From Flavobacterium psychrophilum (GTDB lineage Bacteria; Bacteroidota; Bacteroidia; Flavobacteriales; Flavobacteriaceae): 64,000 nt of DNA. Shown here piece by piece: positions 1 through 8,941 of the stretch. Both the position numbers and the translations under genes were made by a program. Within the stretch, counting starts at the first letter, position 1. The number at the start of each line of letters is the position of its first letter. The notes under the pieces are model-generated. The model was not told the origin of the DNA. It saw only the letters and a list, made by a program, of their open reading frames with translations, and made no database searches. Location of the stretch: the NCBI GenBank assembly GCA_945874225.1, contig CAMCFT010000009.1, positions 1-64,000 of the forward strand, in the 5' to 3' direction.

Positions 1-111
1 TGAAGTTGATTAACCTAGCTTGCAATATCGTCTTGACGTATCTGGCCCCGATAGAATTTTGCAACTTCATTTTGCTTATCAATTGTTACTATTTCAAAGA
101 TACGTATTTCA

Positions 112-119
112 TAAATTTG
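112..119 (+). promoter_or_regulatory. -7 element for the flavo-1-like RNA
   Basis: TAAATTTG is an exact match to the Bacteroidetes -7 element TAnnTTTG. It lies 18 nt before the first paired base of the structured RNA at 138, so a start near 125 would produce that RNA. No clear -33 TTTG is seen at the usual spacing. Confidence 0.5.
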
Positions 120-137
120 TATTCTTAGCAAAGATAT

Positions 138-264
138 GAGCCCCGATAGCAGTGGAAATCCTTTTCTTTTTTTTCTTTAGAAAAAGAAAAGATTACTTCA
201 CCTAACTTTTATTTTAATTGGAGTTCAGTGAATATATTTGCAACGGATAGCGGGAATAGCTCCT
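138..264 (+). ncRNA. flavo-1-like structured RNA
   Basis: Two separated halves pair with each other: GAGC (138-141) with GCTC (259-262), CCCG (142-145) with CGGG (251-254), and ATCC (158-161) with GGAT (245-248). Between them is a U-rich/A-rich hairpin at about 161-191. From memory, the word set CCCCGATAG, GGAAATCC and GGATAGCGGGAA is typical of the flavo-1 RNA of Flavobacteria (Rfam), whose function is unknown. This copy has an unusually long insert between hairpin and 3' strand. It sits directly upstream of nadE, whose own promoter follows it, so it could be an independent RNA or part of a longer leader. Confidence 0.65.
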
Positions 265-273
265 GAAAATTAT

Positions 274-281
274 TATTTTTG
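274..281 (+). promoter_or_regulatory. nadE -7 promoter element
   Basis: TATTTTTG matches TAnnTTTG and lies 39 nt before the nadE ATG. A second match, TATATTTG at 233-240, lies inside the 3' part of the structured RNA. The TTG at 279 is part of the promoter, not a start codon. Confidence 0.5.
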
Positions 282-320
282 CAAATATACAATTCCTACT
301 TTTTAAAAACCCAAACTATT

Positions 321-1127
321 ATGCCTAAAAAAAGCACCATTCAAGTTGAAAAAGTAAATACCCATATTGTCAATTGGTTAAAAACCTATGCTGAAAACGC
401 AAAAGTTACTGGTTTTGTTGTGGGGATTTCTGGCGGAGTGGATTCAGCAGTTACTTCTACGCTTTGCGCGCAAACAGGGTTACCTACTTTATGTGTTGAA
501 ATGCCTATACATCAGGCTCCAAGTCACGTAAGTCGAGGCCGAGAACATATTGAACAACTGAAAAACCGATTTCCAAACGTTACCAATGTTGAAGCAGATT
601 TAACTTCGGTTTTTGAAACTTTCAAAAATATTGTTCCGAGTATAGCAATTTCTGATAAGGTAAATTTGTCTTTGGCTAATACTCGGGCACGTTTACGAAT
701 GACCACATTGTATTATTTTGCAGGAATTCAAGGTTTGTTAGTTGCAGGAACAGGAAATAAAGTAGAAGATTTTGGTGTTGGTTTTTATACAAAATATGGT
801 GATGGCGGAGTAGATTTAAGTCCAATAGCGGATTTAATGAAGTCTGATGTTTATGCTTTGGGGAAGTATTTAAAAATCCCGGTTTCAATTTTAGAAGCTT
901 CACCAACTGATGGATTATTTGGAGATGACAGAACTGATGAAGACCAAATTGGAGCTAGTTATGATGAACTGGAATGGGCCATGCTTGAGGATGAAAAGGG
1001 AAAAATTCCTGCAGATTTCTCGGGAAGAGAAAGAGTTGTACTAGAAATTTATAAGAGATTAAACTCCATTAATCAGCATAAAATGAGAGAAATTCCAGTT
1101 TGTGAAATTTCAAATGAATTTAAGTAG
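321..1127 (+). CDS. nadE: NH3-dependent NAD+ synthase
   Basis: Cytosolic NAD+ synthase of about 268 aa. It adenylates nicotinic acid adenine dinucleotide and amidates it to NAD+, the last step of NAD+ synthesis. The ATP-pyrophosphatase P-loop is visible as GISGGVDSA, followed by GTGNKVEDFGVGFYTKYGDGGVDLSP, the family motif that binds the nicotinate ring, here given in two parts (GTGNKVEDFGVGF and TKYGDGGVDLSP). Length fits the ammonia-dependent class because no glutaminase (nitrilase) domain is present. The ATG at 321 is chosen over an upstream in-frame TTG at 279 because that TTG lies in the -7 element. NAD kinase is encoded about 60 kb away in the same window. Confidence 0.95.
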   Translation: MPKKSTIQVEKVNTHIVNWLKTYAENAKVTGFVVGISGGVDSAVTSTLCAQTGLPTLCVEMPIHQAPSHVSRGREHIEQLKNRFPNVTNVEADLTSVFETFKNIVPSIAISDKVNLSLANTRARLRMTTLYYFAGIQGLLVAGTGNKVEDFGVGFYTKYGDGGVDLSPIADLMKSDVYALGKYLKIPVSILEASPTDGLFGDDRTDEDQIGASYDELEWAMLEDEKGKIPADFSGRERVVLEIYKRLNSINQHKMREIPVCEISNEFK

Positions 1128-1215
1128 TATTTTTCTAATATTTTTAGAAAGTTTACAAAATTTTTTATTAACTTTACTTGTTGATAAAATATAGACAATT
1201 CAAAAATTTAATATT

Positions 1216-1845
1216 ATGATAAAAGTTTGTTTAGCAAATAATCATCCCGTTGTGCATTTTGGGGTAAAATCCTATTTTAAAGATCACGATGATATCTCAA
1301 TTGTTGCCAATGTTGGGAATTTTTTAATGGTACGAGACATCCTCCTTACTAAGGAGATTGATGTTTTAATCTTGGATCTGGAATTAGAAGGTCTTTCTAG
1401 TATTTTTGAAGTTAAAAATATTTTGAAAAATTTTCCAAAAACAAAAATCATCATTTTTAGCGACCTTTCAGAACAAATATATGCGCCAAACGCTATAAAA
1501 GCCGGAGTTTCAGGATTTGTTTCTCAAAAAGAAAAATTAGAAACTTTAGGTCAGGCAATTATTAAAGTGAATCAAGGAAAGATTATCATAGACGAAACCG
1601 TTAAGAAAAATCTTGCTCTGATTGCTAAACAAAATAAAAGTGAGCGTTTGTATCGTAAACTCTCTAATCGTGAAGTGGAAGTTTTGCGCTATTTAAGTGA
1701 TGGTAAGAAAAACAATGAGATTTCTAAAATACTTGGACTTAACGAAAAAACAATAAGCACTTATAAATTAAGATTATTGCAAAAATTGAATGTTACTAAT
1801 TTAGTGGATTTGGTAAATAAAGCCAAAACACTGGAAATAGTTTAA
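1216..1845 (+). CDS. LuxR/NarL-type response regulator with altered receiver
   Basis: 209-aa two-domain regulator: receiver (about 1-120) and a C-terminal LuxR helix-turn-helix (about 145-205; KLSNREVEVLRYLSDGK, then NEKTISTYKLRLLQKL). The phosphoacceptor aspartate is present (D54 in LILDLELEG). The acidic pair that normally binds Mg2+ beside it reads N8-N9 (LANNHP), and the usual lysine region reads VSQKEK. Phosphorylation may therefore be weak or absent; this is inference. No kinase gene is adjacent. It overlaps the 3' end of dnaG by four bases, tail to tail. Target genes cannot be inferred. Confidence 0.85.
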   Translation: MIKVCLANNHPVVHFGVKSYFKDHDDISIVANVGNFLMVRDILLTKEIDVLILDLELEGLSSIFEVKNILKNFPKTKIIIFSDLSEQIYAPNAIKAGVSGFVSQKEKLETLGQAIIKVNQGKIIIDETVKKNLALIAKQNKSERLYRKLSNREVEVLRYLSDGKKNNEISKILGLNEKTISTYKLRLLQKLNVTNLVDLVNKAKTLEIV

Positions 1846-3818
1846 TTATAGCGTGATATTACTCTTCCTAATTTTTTCGAAAAGGAATTAATTAATTTGT
1901 AGTAATCCATTGCCATAGATAAAGGCTCAATATTATCAGAATCTGGTTCTGAGGATATTGAGCTTTTTATTTCCTCAATTATTTTGTCTACTAAATACCA
2001 ACGCAATGTTAGAATAGTTTCAGAAACATACTGGCTAATGGTATCATTTTTAGTCTTTGGAAAAATGCTTTGACCTTCCCAATTATGCAAAGTGACTCTT
2101 TCGTCTTCCATTAAAATATCTGTCACTTCTTGAGCAAATTCAGGTTGCAAATGCATTAAATATTGTTCAATACTAAAATTTTCAGTCTGAAGATAATAGT
2201 TTATCAAATTATTAAATATTTCTCTGAATAAAGGATTGGCCAGCTCTACTTCATCTTCCTGCAGGCTCAAATAGATTCTTTGAAATACTTTGTATTCTTT
2301 CTTTTCAATACTATTTTCAATCTCGCCAGCTTCATTCGTCTTTAAAAGAACGTCTTCAAATTCCTCTGTTTTATTTCCGTACAACAAAAGAATTTCTATT
2401 ATTTTACGTTCCAATCCATAAAGAATATCAACTTTTTCTACCTGAATTGGGGCGTCATTTTTAACGACTTCAAAGGATTTTTGCTCTTGTTTTTGTTTCT
2501 TTCCAATGTCTGAAATGTCTTTTTTAACTAATTGAGCCAATGTACTTATAAGCACCTGCTCTGAAATATCCATAATTCGAGAACATTCCTGAATATAAAT
2601 TTCGCGCTGGATTCTGTCTGGAATTTTGGAAATACTCACAACCATATCCCGAATCAAATCGGCTTTTTTGATAGGGTCATTCTTGGCATCATTCATCAAA
2701 AGTGACGCTTTGAACTGGATAAAATCTTTGGAATTTTCATCCAAATATTTAACTAATTCTTCATAAGGTGTTTTCTTGGCAAAACTGTCTGGATCTTCTC
2801 CATCAGGAAAAGCACATACTTTCACGTTCATTCCTTCTTCGAGAATCAAATCGATTCCACGAATGGAAGCGCGTAATCCCGCAGCATCACCATCAAAAAG
2901 AACAGTTATGTTTTTCGTCAATCTATTGATTAAACGGATTTGGTCTGGCGTCAACGCAGTTCCTGAGGAAGCGACCACGTTTTCAATTCCGGCTTGATTA
3001 AACTGGATGACATCAGTGTAGCCTTCGACCAAATAACAATTATTTTGCTTGGCGATAGATTGTTTGGCTTGAAAAATCCCATACAAGACTTTACTCTTAT
3101 GGTAAATATCACTTTCAGGGGAATTGAGATATTTTGCCGCTTTTTTGTCATTGCTCAAAATTCTTCCTCCAAAACCCAAAATTCTTCCCGACATACTTTG
3201 AATGGGAAACATCACACGACCTTTGAAACGATCGAAAGGCCTATCATCTTTAGGAATTGTCAATCCTGTGCTTTCTAAAAATTCTAATTTGTACCCTTTT
3301 CCCAAAGCTTCTTTTGTAAAAGCATCCCAAGCTTCAGGAGAATATCCAAGAGAAAATTTCTTTATAGTTTCACTAGTAAAACCGCGTTCTTTGAAATAAG
3401 AAAGACCGATAGCTTTGCCTTCCTCAGAATGTAAAAGTGTGTTGTGAAAATAATCTTTTGCAAATTCCGAAACCAAATACATACTTTCGCGAACGTCAGT
3501 ATTGATTTTTTCTTCGTCTGTTTGAATGGTTTCTTCGATTTCGATATTGTATTTTTTGGCCAAATATCGAATGGCTTCCGGATAGGTAAAATGCTCGTGT
3601 TCCATAAGGAAAGCCACTGAATTTCCTCCTTTGCCAGAACTGAAATCTTTCCAGATTTGTTTTACAGGCGAAACCATAAATGATGGAGATCGCTCATCCG
3701 AAAACGGACTCAGGCCTTTGAAGTTAGTTCCAGCACGTTTTAATTGTACAAAATCGCCAATAACCTCCTCAACTCGAGCAGTTTCGAAAACAATATCTAT
3801 GGTGGCTTTTGAAATCAA
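1842..3818 (-). CDS. dnaG: DNA primase without zinc-ribbon ligands
   Basis: 658-aa DnaG primase, which makes RNA primers at replication forks. The order is N-terminal CHC2-like region (about 1-100), TOPRIM catalytic core (about 255-345; VEGYTDVIQFNQAG and LFDGDAAGLRA), and a C-terminal helicase-interaction region. The N-terminal fold is recognisable, but the metal ligands are gone: SPFSDERSPSF replaces the usual CPFH..., and WKDFSSGKGGN replaces the FHCFGCG-type segment. The start is a TTG at 3818: the codon just upstream is an in-frame TAA, the next Met is far inside the fold, and a TAACTTTG promoter lies 18 nt upstream. Confidence 0.95.
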   Translation of the reverse strand: MISKATIDIVFETARVEEVIGDFVQLKRAGTNFKGLSPFSDERSPSFMVSPVKQIWKDFSSGKGGNSVAFLMEHEHFTYPEAIRYLAKKYNIEIEETIQTDEEKINTDVRESMYLVSEFAKDYFHNTLLHSEEGKAIGLSYFKERGFTSETIKKFSLGYSPEAWDAFTKEALGKGYKLEFLESTGLTIPKDDRPFDRFKGRVMFPIQSMSGRILGFGGRILSNDKKAAKYLNSPESDIYHKSKVLYGIFQAKQSIAKQNNCYLVEGYTDVIQFNQAGIENVVASSGTALTPDQIRLINRLTKNITVLFDGDAAGLRASIRGIDLILEEGMNVKVCAFPDGEDPDSFAKKTPYEELVKYLDENSKDFIQFKASLLMNDAKNDPIKKADLIRDMVVSISKIPDRIQREIYIQECSRIMDISEQVLISTLAQLVKKDISDIGKKQKQEQKSFEVVKNDAPIQVEKVDILYGLERKIIEILLLYGNKTEEFEDVLLKTNEAGEIENSIEKKEYKVFQRIYLSLQEDEVELANPLFREIFNNLINYYLQTENFSIEQYLMHLQPEFAQEVTDILMEDERVTLHNWEGQSIFPKTKNDTISQYVSETILTLRWYLVDKIIEEIKSSISSEPDSDNIEPLSMAMDYYKLINSFSKKLGRVISRYN

Positions 3819-3836
3819 TTACTTTTTTTTGAAAGC

Positions 3837-3844
3837 CAAAGTTA
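3837..3844 (-). promoter_or_regulatory. dnaG -7 promoter element
   Basis: On the minus strand this reads TAACTTTG, an exact TAnnTTTG match 18 nt before the TTG start of dnaG. It supports the choice of that non-ATG start. Confidence 0.5.
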
Positions 3845-4116
3845 CAAAGTTTAGCTCGACTAAATTATTTATAATGCTAAATAAATTAACATTGTAAGCC
3901 ACAATAGAATATATTTGATTTAGATGGAAATAATAAAATTAAAAAGCCCGAATTTAATAGAAATATTAATAAAGAATTATCTTATATAATGAATATAATT
4001 ATATAAAAAAGGACTTTGAAATACCCACTTTTTTTTTTATTATAAAATAAGTGTTATTTTGTATTGCTTATTCAAATCCTAATCTCTGAAATCAACAATT
4101 AATTACTTTTATAGAA

Positions 4117-7100
4117 ATGCCATCATTAATGAAAAAAGAAGAACCTATTCAATTTTCTGAAAACAGCAATTTTGAATCAGAGTTCAATGATATATTATCA
4201 TTTATTACTGAATTATGTGAAGTACCCTACGCATTCATAAGTCAGAAAGATAATGGAGCCCATAGTATTATAGCTCAAATAAAGCCGGAACTCAAATCTA
4301 TTCCTAAAGAAATAGTCTTAAACATCAATTCTGTTATTGAACAAAATACCATTGTAACGGGTTCAATAAATAAAGTTTCTGAAAAAATTCCCTATAAATT
4401 TTTTATTGGATTTCCATTATGTAATGATGACAATCAACCTACAGGAAACCTGTGCCTTTTAGATGTAAAACCCATAAAATTCTCATCAATACAATTAAAA
4501 ACTATAGAAATTGCAGTCAAACAAATTCAATCTGTTTTAAGTTTACAGCAGAAAAACAAGGATCTTCTTAAGGTATTAAAAGAAAAAGAAAATCAGTTTG
4601 AAATATTTATAGATAATTCAAAGGAACTTGTTTACGAACTCAATCAAGATGGAATAATCACATATGTTTCAAAAAATTGGAAAAAAATTCTCGGCTATGA
4701 AGTTGATGAAGTTATTGGCAAAAGCAACAGTTCGTTATTGCATCCCGAAGATCTAGAAATAGTTATTACTTTCCTGAATAAAATAATTAAAACAGGAGAC
4801 AACAATGAAGAAGTTACTTATAGAATTTTACACAAAGACGGATATTACGTTTGGCATACTTCTAATATAAAACTAGCAAAAAAAGAGGGCGAGGTTATAT
4901 ATATTGGAAATTGCAGAGACGTTTCAGAGCACATCTTAGCTAGAGAAAAACTTTTACAACAAAAAAACTTTTACGAAAAAATAATCGATAAAATCCCTAC
5001 AGATATTGCGGTATTTGACAGCAATCACAACTATCTGTATTTAAACCCTTTTGCAATTAAAAATGATGAACTTCGTAAATTTATCATCGGGAAAAATGAT
5101 TTTGAATATACAAAACATACCGGAAAAGATACTGTAGCCGCACAAAAAAGGAGAGTGAAATTTCTAGAGGCTGCTTTATCAAAAAACTTAATTGAATGGG
5201 AAGAAAAACATACCGGAAAAGATGGGGAATCAACTTATCACACCCGGAAGTTTAATCCTGTTTTTATCGAAGATGGAAGTCTAGATATTATGGTTGGCTT
5301 TGGGGTGGATATTACCGAAATGAGAATGGCTCAAGAGGAAATTCTTAAAAGCAAGGTACTACTCAATAGCATTCTTGAAAATGTTGCCGTTGGTATATTA
5401 GTACAAGGCCCACATTCAGAATTTTTAGAATACAATAAAGCAGCTTGTGAAATGCTAGGTCTTACTGAGGATCAAATGTTAGGGAAGACCTCTTTTGACG
5501 AATACTGGAAAGTAATCCATCTTGACGGAACGGAATTTAAATCAGATGAACACCCCGTTCCTCAAGCCATTAAACAACTGAAACCAGTAAAAAACATGGT
5601 GATGGGGGTTTATCGTCCCATAACTAAAGACAGGGTTTGGTTGTTAGTAGATGCAATTCCGGTTTTTGATGATTTAGGCACCTTGTTATATGTAGTCTGC
5701 TCTTTTAATAATATCACAGCGCTTAAGAAAATCGAAGATGAATTAAAAATAAGCAATGAGCGCTTTACTTATTCAAGCAGAGCAACTTCCGATGCTATTT
5801 GGGATTGGAATTTATTAAATGATGAAATTTATGTTGGCGGAAGCTATTCTCTCATTTTCGGTCATTACTTTAAAGACAACATTATTTTAGCTACAGAATG
5901 TGATGCTTTTTTACACCCAGAAGATAAGGAATCCTATAATCGAAATATAACGGAAGCCTTAGAAAACGAAACTACTCTTAAATGGTCAGATGAATACCGC
6001 TATTTAAAATCAGATGGAAGTTATGCTTATGTCAAAGACAAAGCAATAATCATAAGAAATGAAGAAGGCAAAGCTGTTCGTATGATTGGAGCCATGAGGG
6101 ACGACACCATAAAGGAAATGCTTAAAAACAAATTGCAACAAAGCGAAGAGCAATTTAAAGGTGCCTTTGAGTACTCTCCTGTGGGAATGGCATTAGTGGA
6201 TATTGATGGGAAATATATAGAAGCCAACGACAGGCTTTGTGAAATGTTTGGTTATTCAAATCAAGAAATGAAATCATTAACATTTCAAGAAATCACTTAT
6301 TATGAAGATTTAAAATTAGATTTAGATCATAAAGGAAGTTTAGACTCTGGAAAAATATCTAATTTCAGTTCAGAAAAAAGGTTTATTCATAAAAACAAAA
6401 CTATCGTTTGGTCACATATATCGGTTTCATTAGTGAAAAACAGCAAAAATGAAATCTACTATGTAGTTCAAATTATTGACATCACCGAAAGAAAAAAAAT
6501 AGAACAACAAAATAAGATATTAACTGAAGAAAACATTAAAAACAAAGCCATTCTACTTAATGAGGCTAAAAACATGTACCGTTTTCTAGCCGAAAATACA
6601 GTCGATTTAATATGTTTACACCAATTAGATACTACTTTTCAATACCTTTCACCCTCAGTAATAAACATCTTGGGATATAGTCCTGACGAATTAAAAGGGA
6701 AGACTCCATTGGATTTTGCTCATCCTGAAGATTTAAAATACCTGCAAAAGAGTTTTACTGATTTTATTAATGAAAAAGTAAATGATAGCACAACTGCCAG
6801 ATTTAGAGCTAAAGACGGAAAATATATTTGGTTAGAGACAAGGGCTAATATAATTGAGAAAAATGGCGTAGTATCCGGCTTTCAGTCTAGTAGTCGTGAT
6901 GTAACCACTAGACAAGAAGAAGAAGAAGCTACTGAAAAAGCTTTGACAAAAGAGCGAGAGCTCAACGAATTACGCACTAATTTAGTCTCAACCATTTCAC
7001 ATGAGTTTAGGACACCAATGACAACAATCAGAACTAGTACTGAACTAATATCCATCTACATGGAAGGATTGAAAGACCTCTATATGGGAGGGCAGACTTC

Positions 7101-7680
7101 TGAAATAGCAGAACGTCTGGATAAACAATTAAATACAATTACCGGTGAGATTGACAGAATAATCGAGTTGATGAATTCAGTTTTAACTATTTCGAAAGAA
7201 GATTCAGGTAAAACTAATTTCAACCCAATCGCTTTTGATTTGAAAGAACTCTGTCATACTATTATTGAAACCAGTTTTGAAAACAGAAAGGATGGAAGAA
7301 AAGTAATAACCTCTTTTAAAGGCAATAATTTTATTGTTTTTGCCGATAAAAGTTTAATGGGATACTCCTTATTTAATTTATTTAATAATGCCTTCAAATA
7401 TTCTGAAGGTTCTGGGAATGTTATTCTAAATATTACCGCAACATCATCAAAAGTCCTCATTGATATTATTGATTTTGGAATAGGTATTCCTGAAGAAGAT
7501 CAAAAAAAATTATTTAACACTTTCTTTAGAGCCAGTAATACCAATGGAATTCAAGGAACCGGTCTGGGACTTTATATTGTAAAAACATTTACTGAAAAAA
7601 ATTCTGGAAATATTCAATTGAAAAGCCAATTAGGGAAAGGCGCTACCGTAACTTTACAATTTCCTATACAAAAACCATAA
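4117..7680 (+). CDS. six-PAS sensor histidine kinase
   Basis: 1187-aa soluble sensor kinase with no transmembrane segment seen. The N-terminus is GAF-like (about 15-150), followed by about six PAS domains (roughly 155-275, 285-405, 410-540, 545-670, 675-800, 815-940). Dimerisation/phosphoacceptor helix: H962 in ISHEFRTPM. ATP-binding domain: N box FNNAFKY near 1090, G1 DFGIGIPEE at 1119, G2 GTGLGLYIV near 1147. The receiver gene at 7687 follows six bases later and is its likely partner. The number of PAS domains suggests integration of several small-molecule, redox or light cues, but no ligand can be assigned. Little sequence resembles a membrane anchor, so the input is probably cytoplasmic. 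Confidence 0.9.
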   Translation: MPSLMKKEEPIQFSENSNFESEFNDILSFITELCEVPYAFISQKDNGAHSIIAQIKPELKSIPKEIVLNINSVIEQNTIVTGSINKVSEKIPYKFFIGFPLCNDDNQPTGNLCLLDVKPIKFSSIQLKTIEIAVKQIQSVLSLQQKNKDLLKVLKEKENQFEIFIDNSKELVYELNQDGIITYVSKNWKKILGYEVDEVIGKSNSSLLHPEDLEIVITFLNKIIKTGDNNEEVTYRILHKDGYYVWHTSNIKLAKKEGEVIYIGNCRDVSEHILAREKLLQQKNFYEKIIDKIPTDIAVFDSNHNYLYLNPFAIKNDELRKFIIGKNDFEYTKHTGKDTVAAQKRRVKFLEAALSKNLIEWEEKHTGKDGESTYHTRKFNPVFIEDGSLDIMVGFGVDITEMRMAQEEILKSKVLLNSILENVAVGILVQGPHSEFLEYNKAACEMLGLTEDQMLGKTSFDEYWKVIHLDGTEFKSDEHPVPQAIKQLKPVKNMVMGVYRPITKDRVWLLVDAIPVFDDLGTLLYVVCSFNNITALKKIEDELKISNERFTYSSRATSDAIWDWNLLNDEIYVGGSYSLIFGHYFKDNIILATECDAFLHPEDKESYNRNITEALENETTLKWSDEYRYLKSDGSYAYVKDKAIIIRNEEGKAVRMIGAMRDDTIKEMLKNKLQQSEEQFKGAFEYSPVGMALVDIDGKYIEANDRLCEMFGYSNQEMKSLTFQEITYYEDLKLDLDHKGSLDSGKISNFSSEKRFIHKNKTIVWSHISVSLVKNSKNEIYYVVQIIDITERKKIEQQNKILTEENIKNKAILLNEAKNMYRFLAENTVDLICLHQLDTTFQYLSPSVINILGYSPDELKGKTPLDFAHPEDLKYLQKSFTDFINEKVNDSTTARFRAKDGKYIWLETRANIIEKNGVVSGFQSSSRDVTTRQEEEEATEKALTKERELNELRTNLVSTISHEFRTPMTTIRTSTELISIYMEGLKDLYMGGQTSEIAERLDKQLNTITGEIDRIIELMNSVLTISKEDSGKTNFNPIAFDLKELCHTIIETSFENRKDGRKVITSFKGNNFIVFADKSLMGYSLFNLFNNAFKYSEGSGNVILNITATSSKVLIDIIDFGIGIPEEDQKKLFNTFFRASNTNGIQGTGLGLYIVKTFTEKNSGNIQLKSQLGKGATVTLQFPIQKP

Positions 7681-7686
7681 AAAACC

Positions 7687-8055
7687 ATGACAAAAATTCT
7701 TATTATTGATGATGAAATAAAATTAAGAGAGACTACTAGTGAGCTATTGTCAATAGCAGGATATGATGTAGTTGAAGCTCAAGATGGTTTAGATGGTTTA
7801 GAAAAAGTAAATCAAACAAATCCTGATCTCATTATCTGTGATGTGATGATGCCAAAATTAGATGGTTACGGTTTTATAGAACAACTGAAATCTACAAAAT
7901 ATTCTAATATTCCCGTACTATTCCTTACAGCTAAAACAGAATTAATGGATCTGGAAAAAGGAATTGCTTTAGGTGCAAAAGCTTATATTATAAAACCTTT
8001 TACATTTAAAGATTTAAAACGAATAATAGAACACCACTTGAAGTATAAAAAATAA
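7687..8055 (+). CDS. stand-alone CheY-like receiver
   Basis: 122-aa single receiver domain with no output domain. Acidic pair DDE at 8-10, phosphoacceptor D52 (ICDVMMPKLDG), conserved T/A pair in FLTAKT, and lysine K103 in IIKPF are all present, so it should be phosphorylatable. It begins six bases after the stop of the six-PAS kinase, which implies co-transcription. Lacking an output domain, it most likely passes phosphate on or acts by protein contact. Confidence 0.9.
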   Translation: MTKILIIDDEIKLRETTSELLSIAGYDVVEAQDGLDGLEKVNQTNPDLIICDVMMPKLDGYGFIEQLKSTKYSNIPVLFLTAKTELMDLEKGIALGAKAYIIKPFTFKDLKRIIEHHLKYKK

Positions 8056-8114
8056 TCATCTTACTGAAAATCAAAAATCTTATAAAAAACTCATTCAAAT
8101 AAGAATTGATTTTA

Positions 8115-8591
8115 CTAAGAAGAGCGCTTCCAGTTAACAAATTCTAATTGATTTTGATTGTTTTTTTCTAGATAATTAATTTTGAATATCCAAGCAAGAT
8201 TTTCAGCCGAAAAACTATCTTTTTTAGATACTTTTAGCATTTTAAAGCCAAAATGTCCTATGTTAATTAGTAGAGAATAGTTGTGAATTTTTACAAAAAG
8301 AGCAATAATAATAAATACAGAACCTATTGTCTGTGAAAGAATACTTAATAGTAAATTAGATTTCAAAAAAAATAATGTGAAATAATAAATAAGTAAAGCT
8401 AGAATCAAAAAAAGAATATTTATTGAATGGTCTCTTTTTTTTATATATCTCAAATTCGAAATTTCATCCAAATTAAAGACTTTTTTTTCCTCTTTGAAGT
8501 TAAGGACTAAATGTGATTCATAAATAGTAAAAAAATTAGTTTTTAATAAACCGTTTTCTACAATTACAGTATTTTTAAAACTCGTTTTCAT
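8115..8591 (-). CDS. small membrane protein of unknown function
   Basis: 158 aa. Not recognised. The N-terminal ~55 residues are polar and look beta-rich, then two hydrophobic segments follow (about 56-76 and 81-103), then a basic C-terminal stretch with a tryptophan. This could be a membrane protein with PH-like soluble parts, but that is a guess. It sits between two signalling gene pairs, converging on the receiver gene at 7687, without evidence for a shared role. The ORF is supported by its length, ATG start and codon use typical of the neighbourhood. Confidence 0.6.
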   Translation of the reverse strand: MKTSFKNTVIVENGLLKTNFFTIYESHLVLNFKEEKKVFNLDEISNLRYIKKRDHSINILFLILALLIYYFTLFFLKSNLLLSILSQTIGSVFIIIALFVKIHNYSLLINIGHFGFKMLKVSKKDSFSAENLAWIFKINYLEKNNQNQLEFVNWKRSS

Positions 8592-8941
8592 TCCCTATTT
8601 TGAAATTGTTGCAATCCTTTATTCTTGCCCAAAACAGCTTATTTTTTTCCTAAATCCTTTTTGCCCCCAAAAATAATTTAATAAGCCGTTATATGGCAAG
8701 AGTAATTCAACATCCGTGTGTAAAATTAAGACATCATATTAAATAAAATTTGATTTTAATTGATGTCTTAAAAAAAATTACTGATAAGTTAATATACGGA
8801 AGAGGAGAATAAAAAATAGAATAAAAAAACCAGAATTAAGAGAACTAATCTTACAGAAACACATTCTCAATTTAAAATAAAAAGAATTAACTCCTTATCT
8901 AATCATAATTAAGACCAGCTAATCAAGTTTTGAGGTAAATA
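8592..8941. other. intergenic region with a palindrome
   Basis: 350 bases of very A+T-rich sequence with no credible gene. The only structure seen is the inverted repeat at 8727-8770. It should hold the promoter of the 8115-8591 gene and the terminator of the AraC-type regulator, but no clear element was found. Confidence 0.5.
8727..8770. repeat. imperfect palindrome
   Basis: Arms TAAGACATCA (8727-8736) and TGATGTCTTA (8761-8770) are perfect complements, and pairing partly continues inward through ATTAAA/TTTTAAT. It is followed by A residues rather than T residues on the plus strand, so it does not look like a standard terminator in either direction. Confidence 0.6.

Noticed and set aside
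2994..3399. Open frames opposite dnaG
   Set aside because: They are antisense to the conserved primase core and show no protein features.
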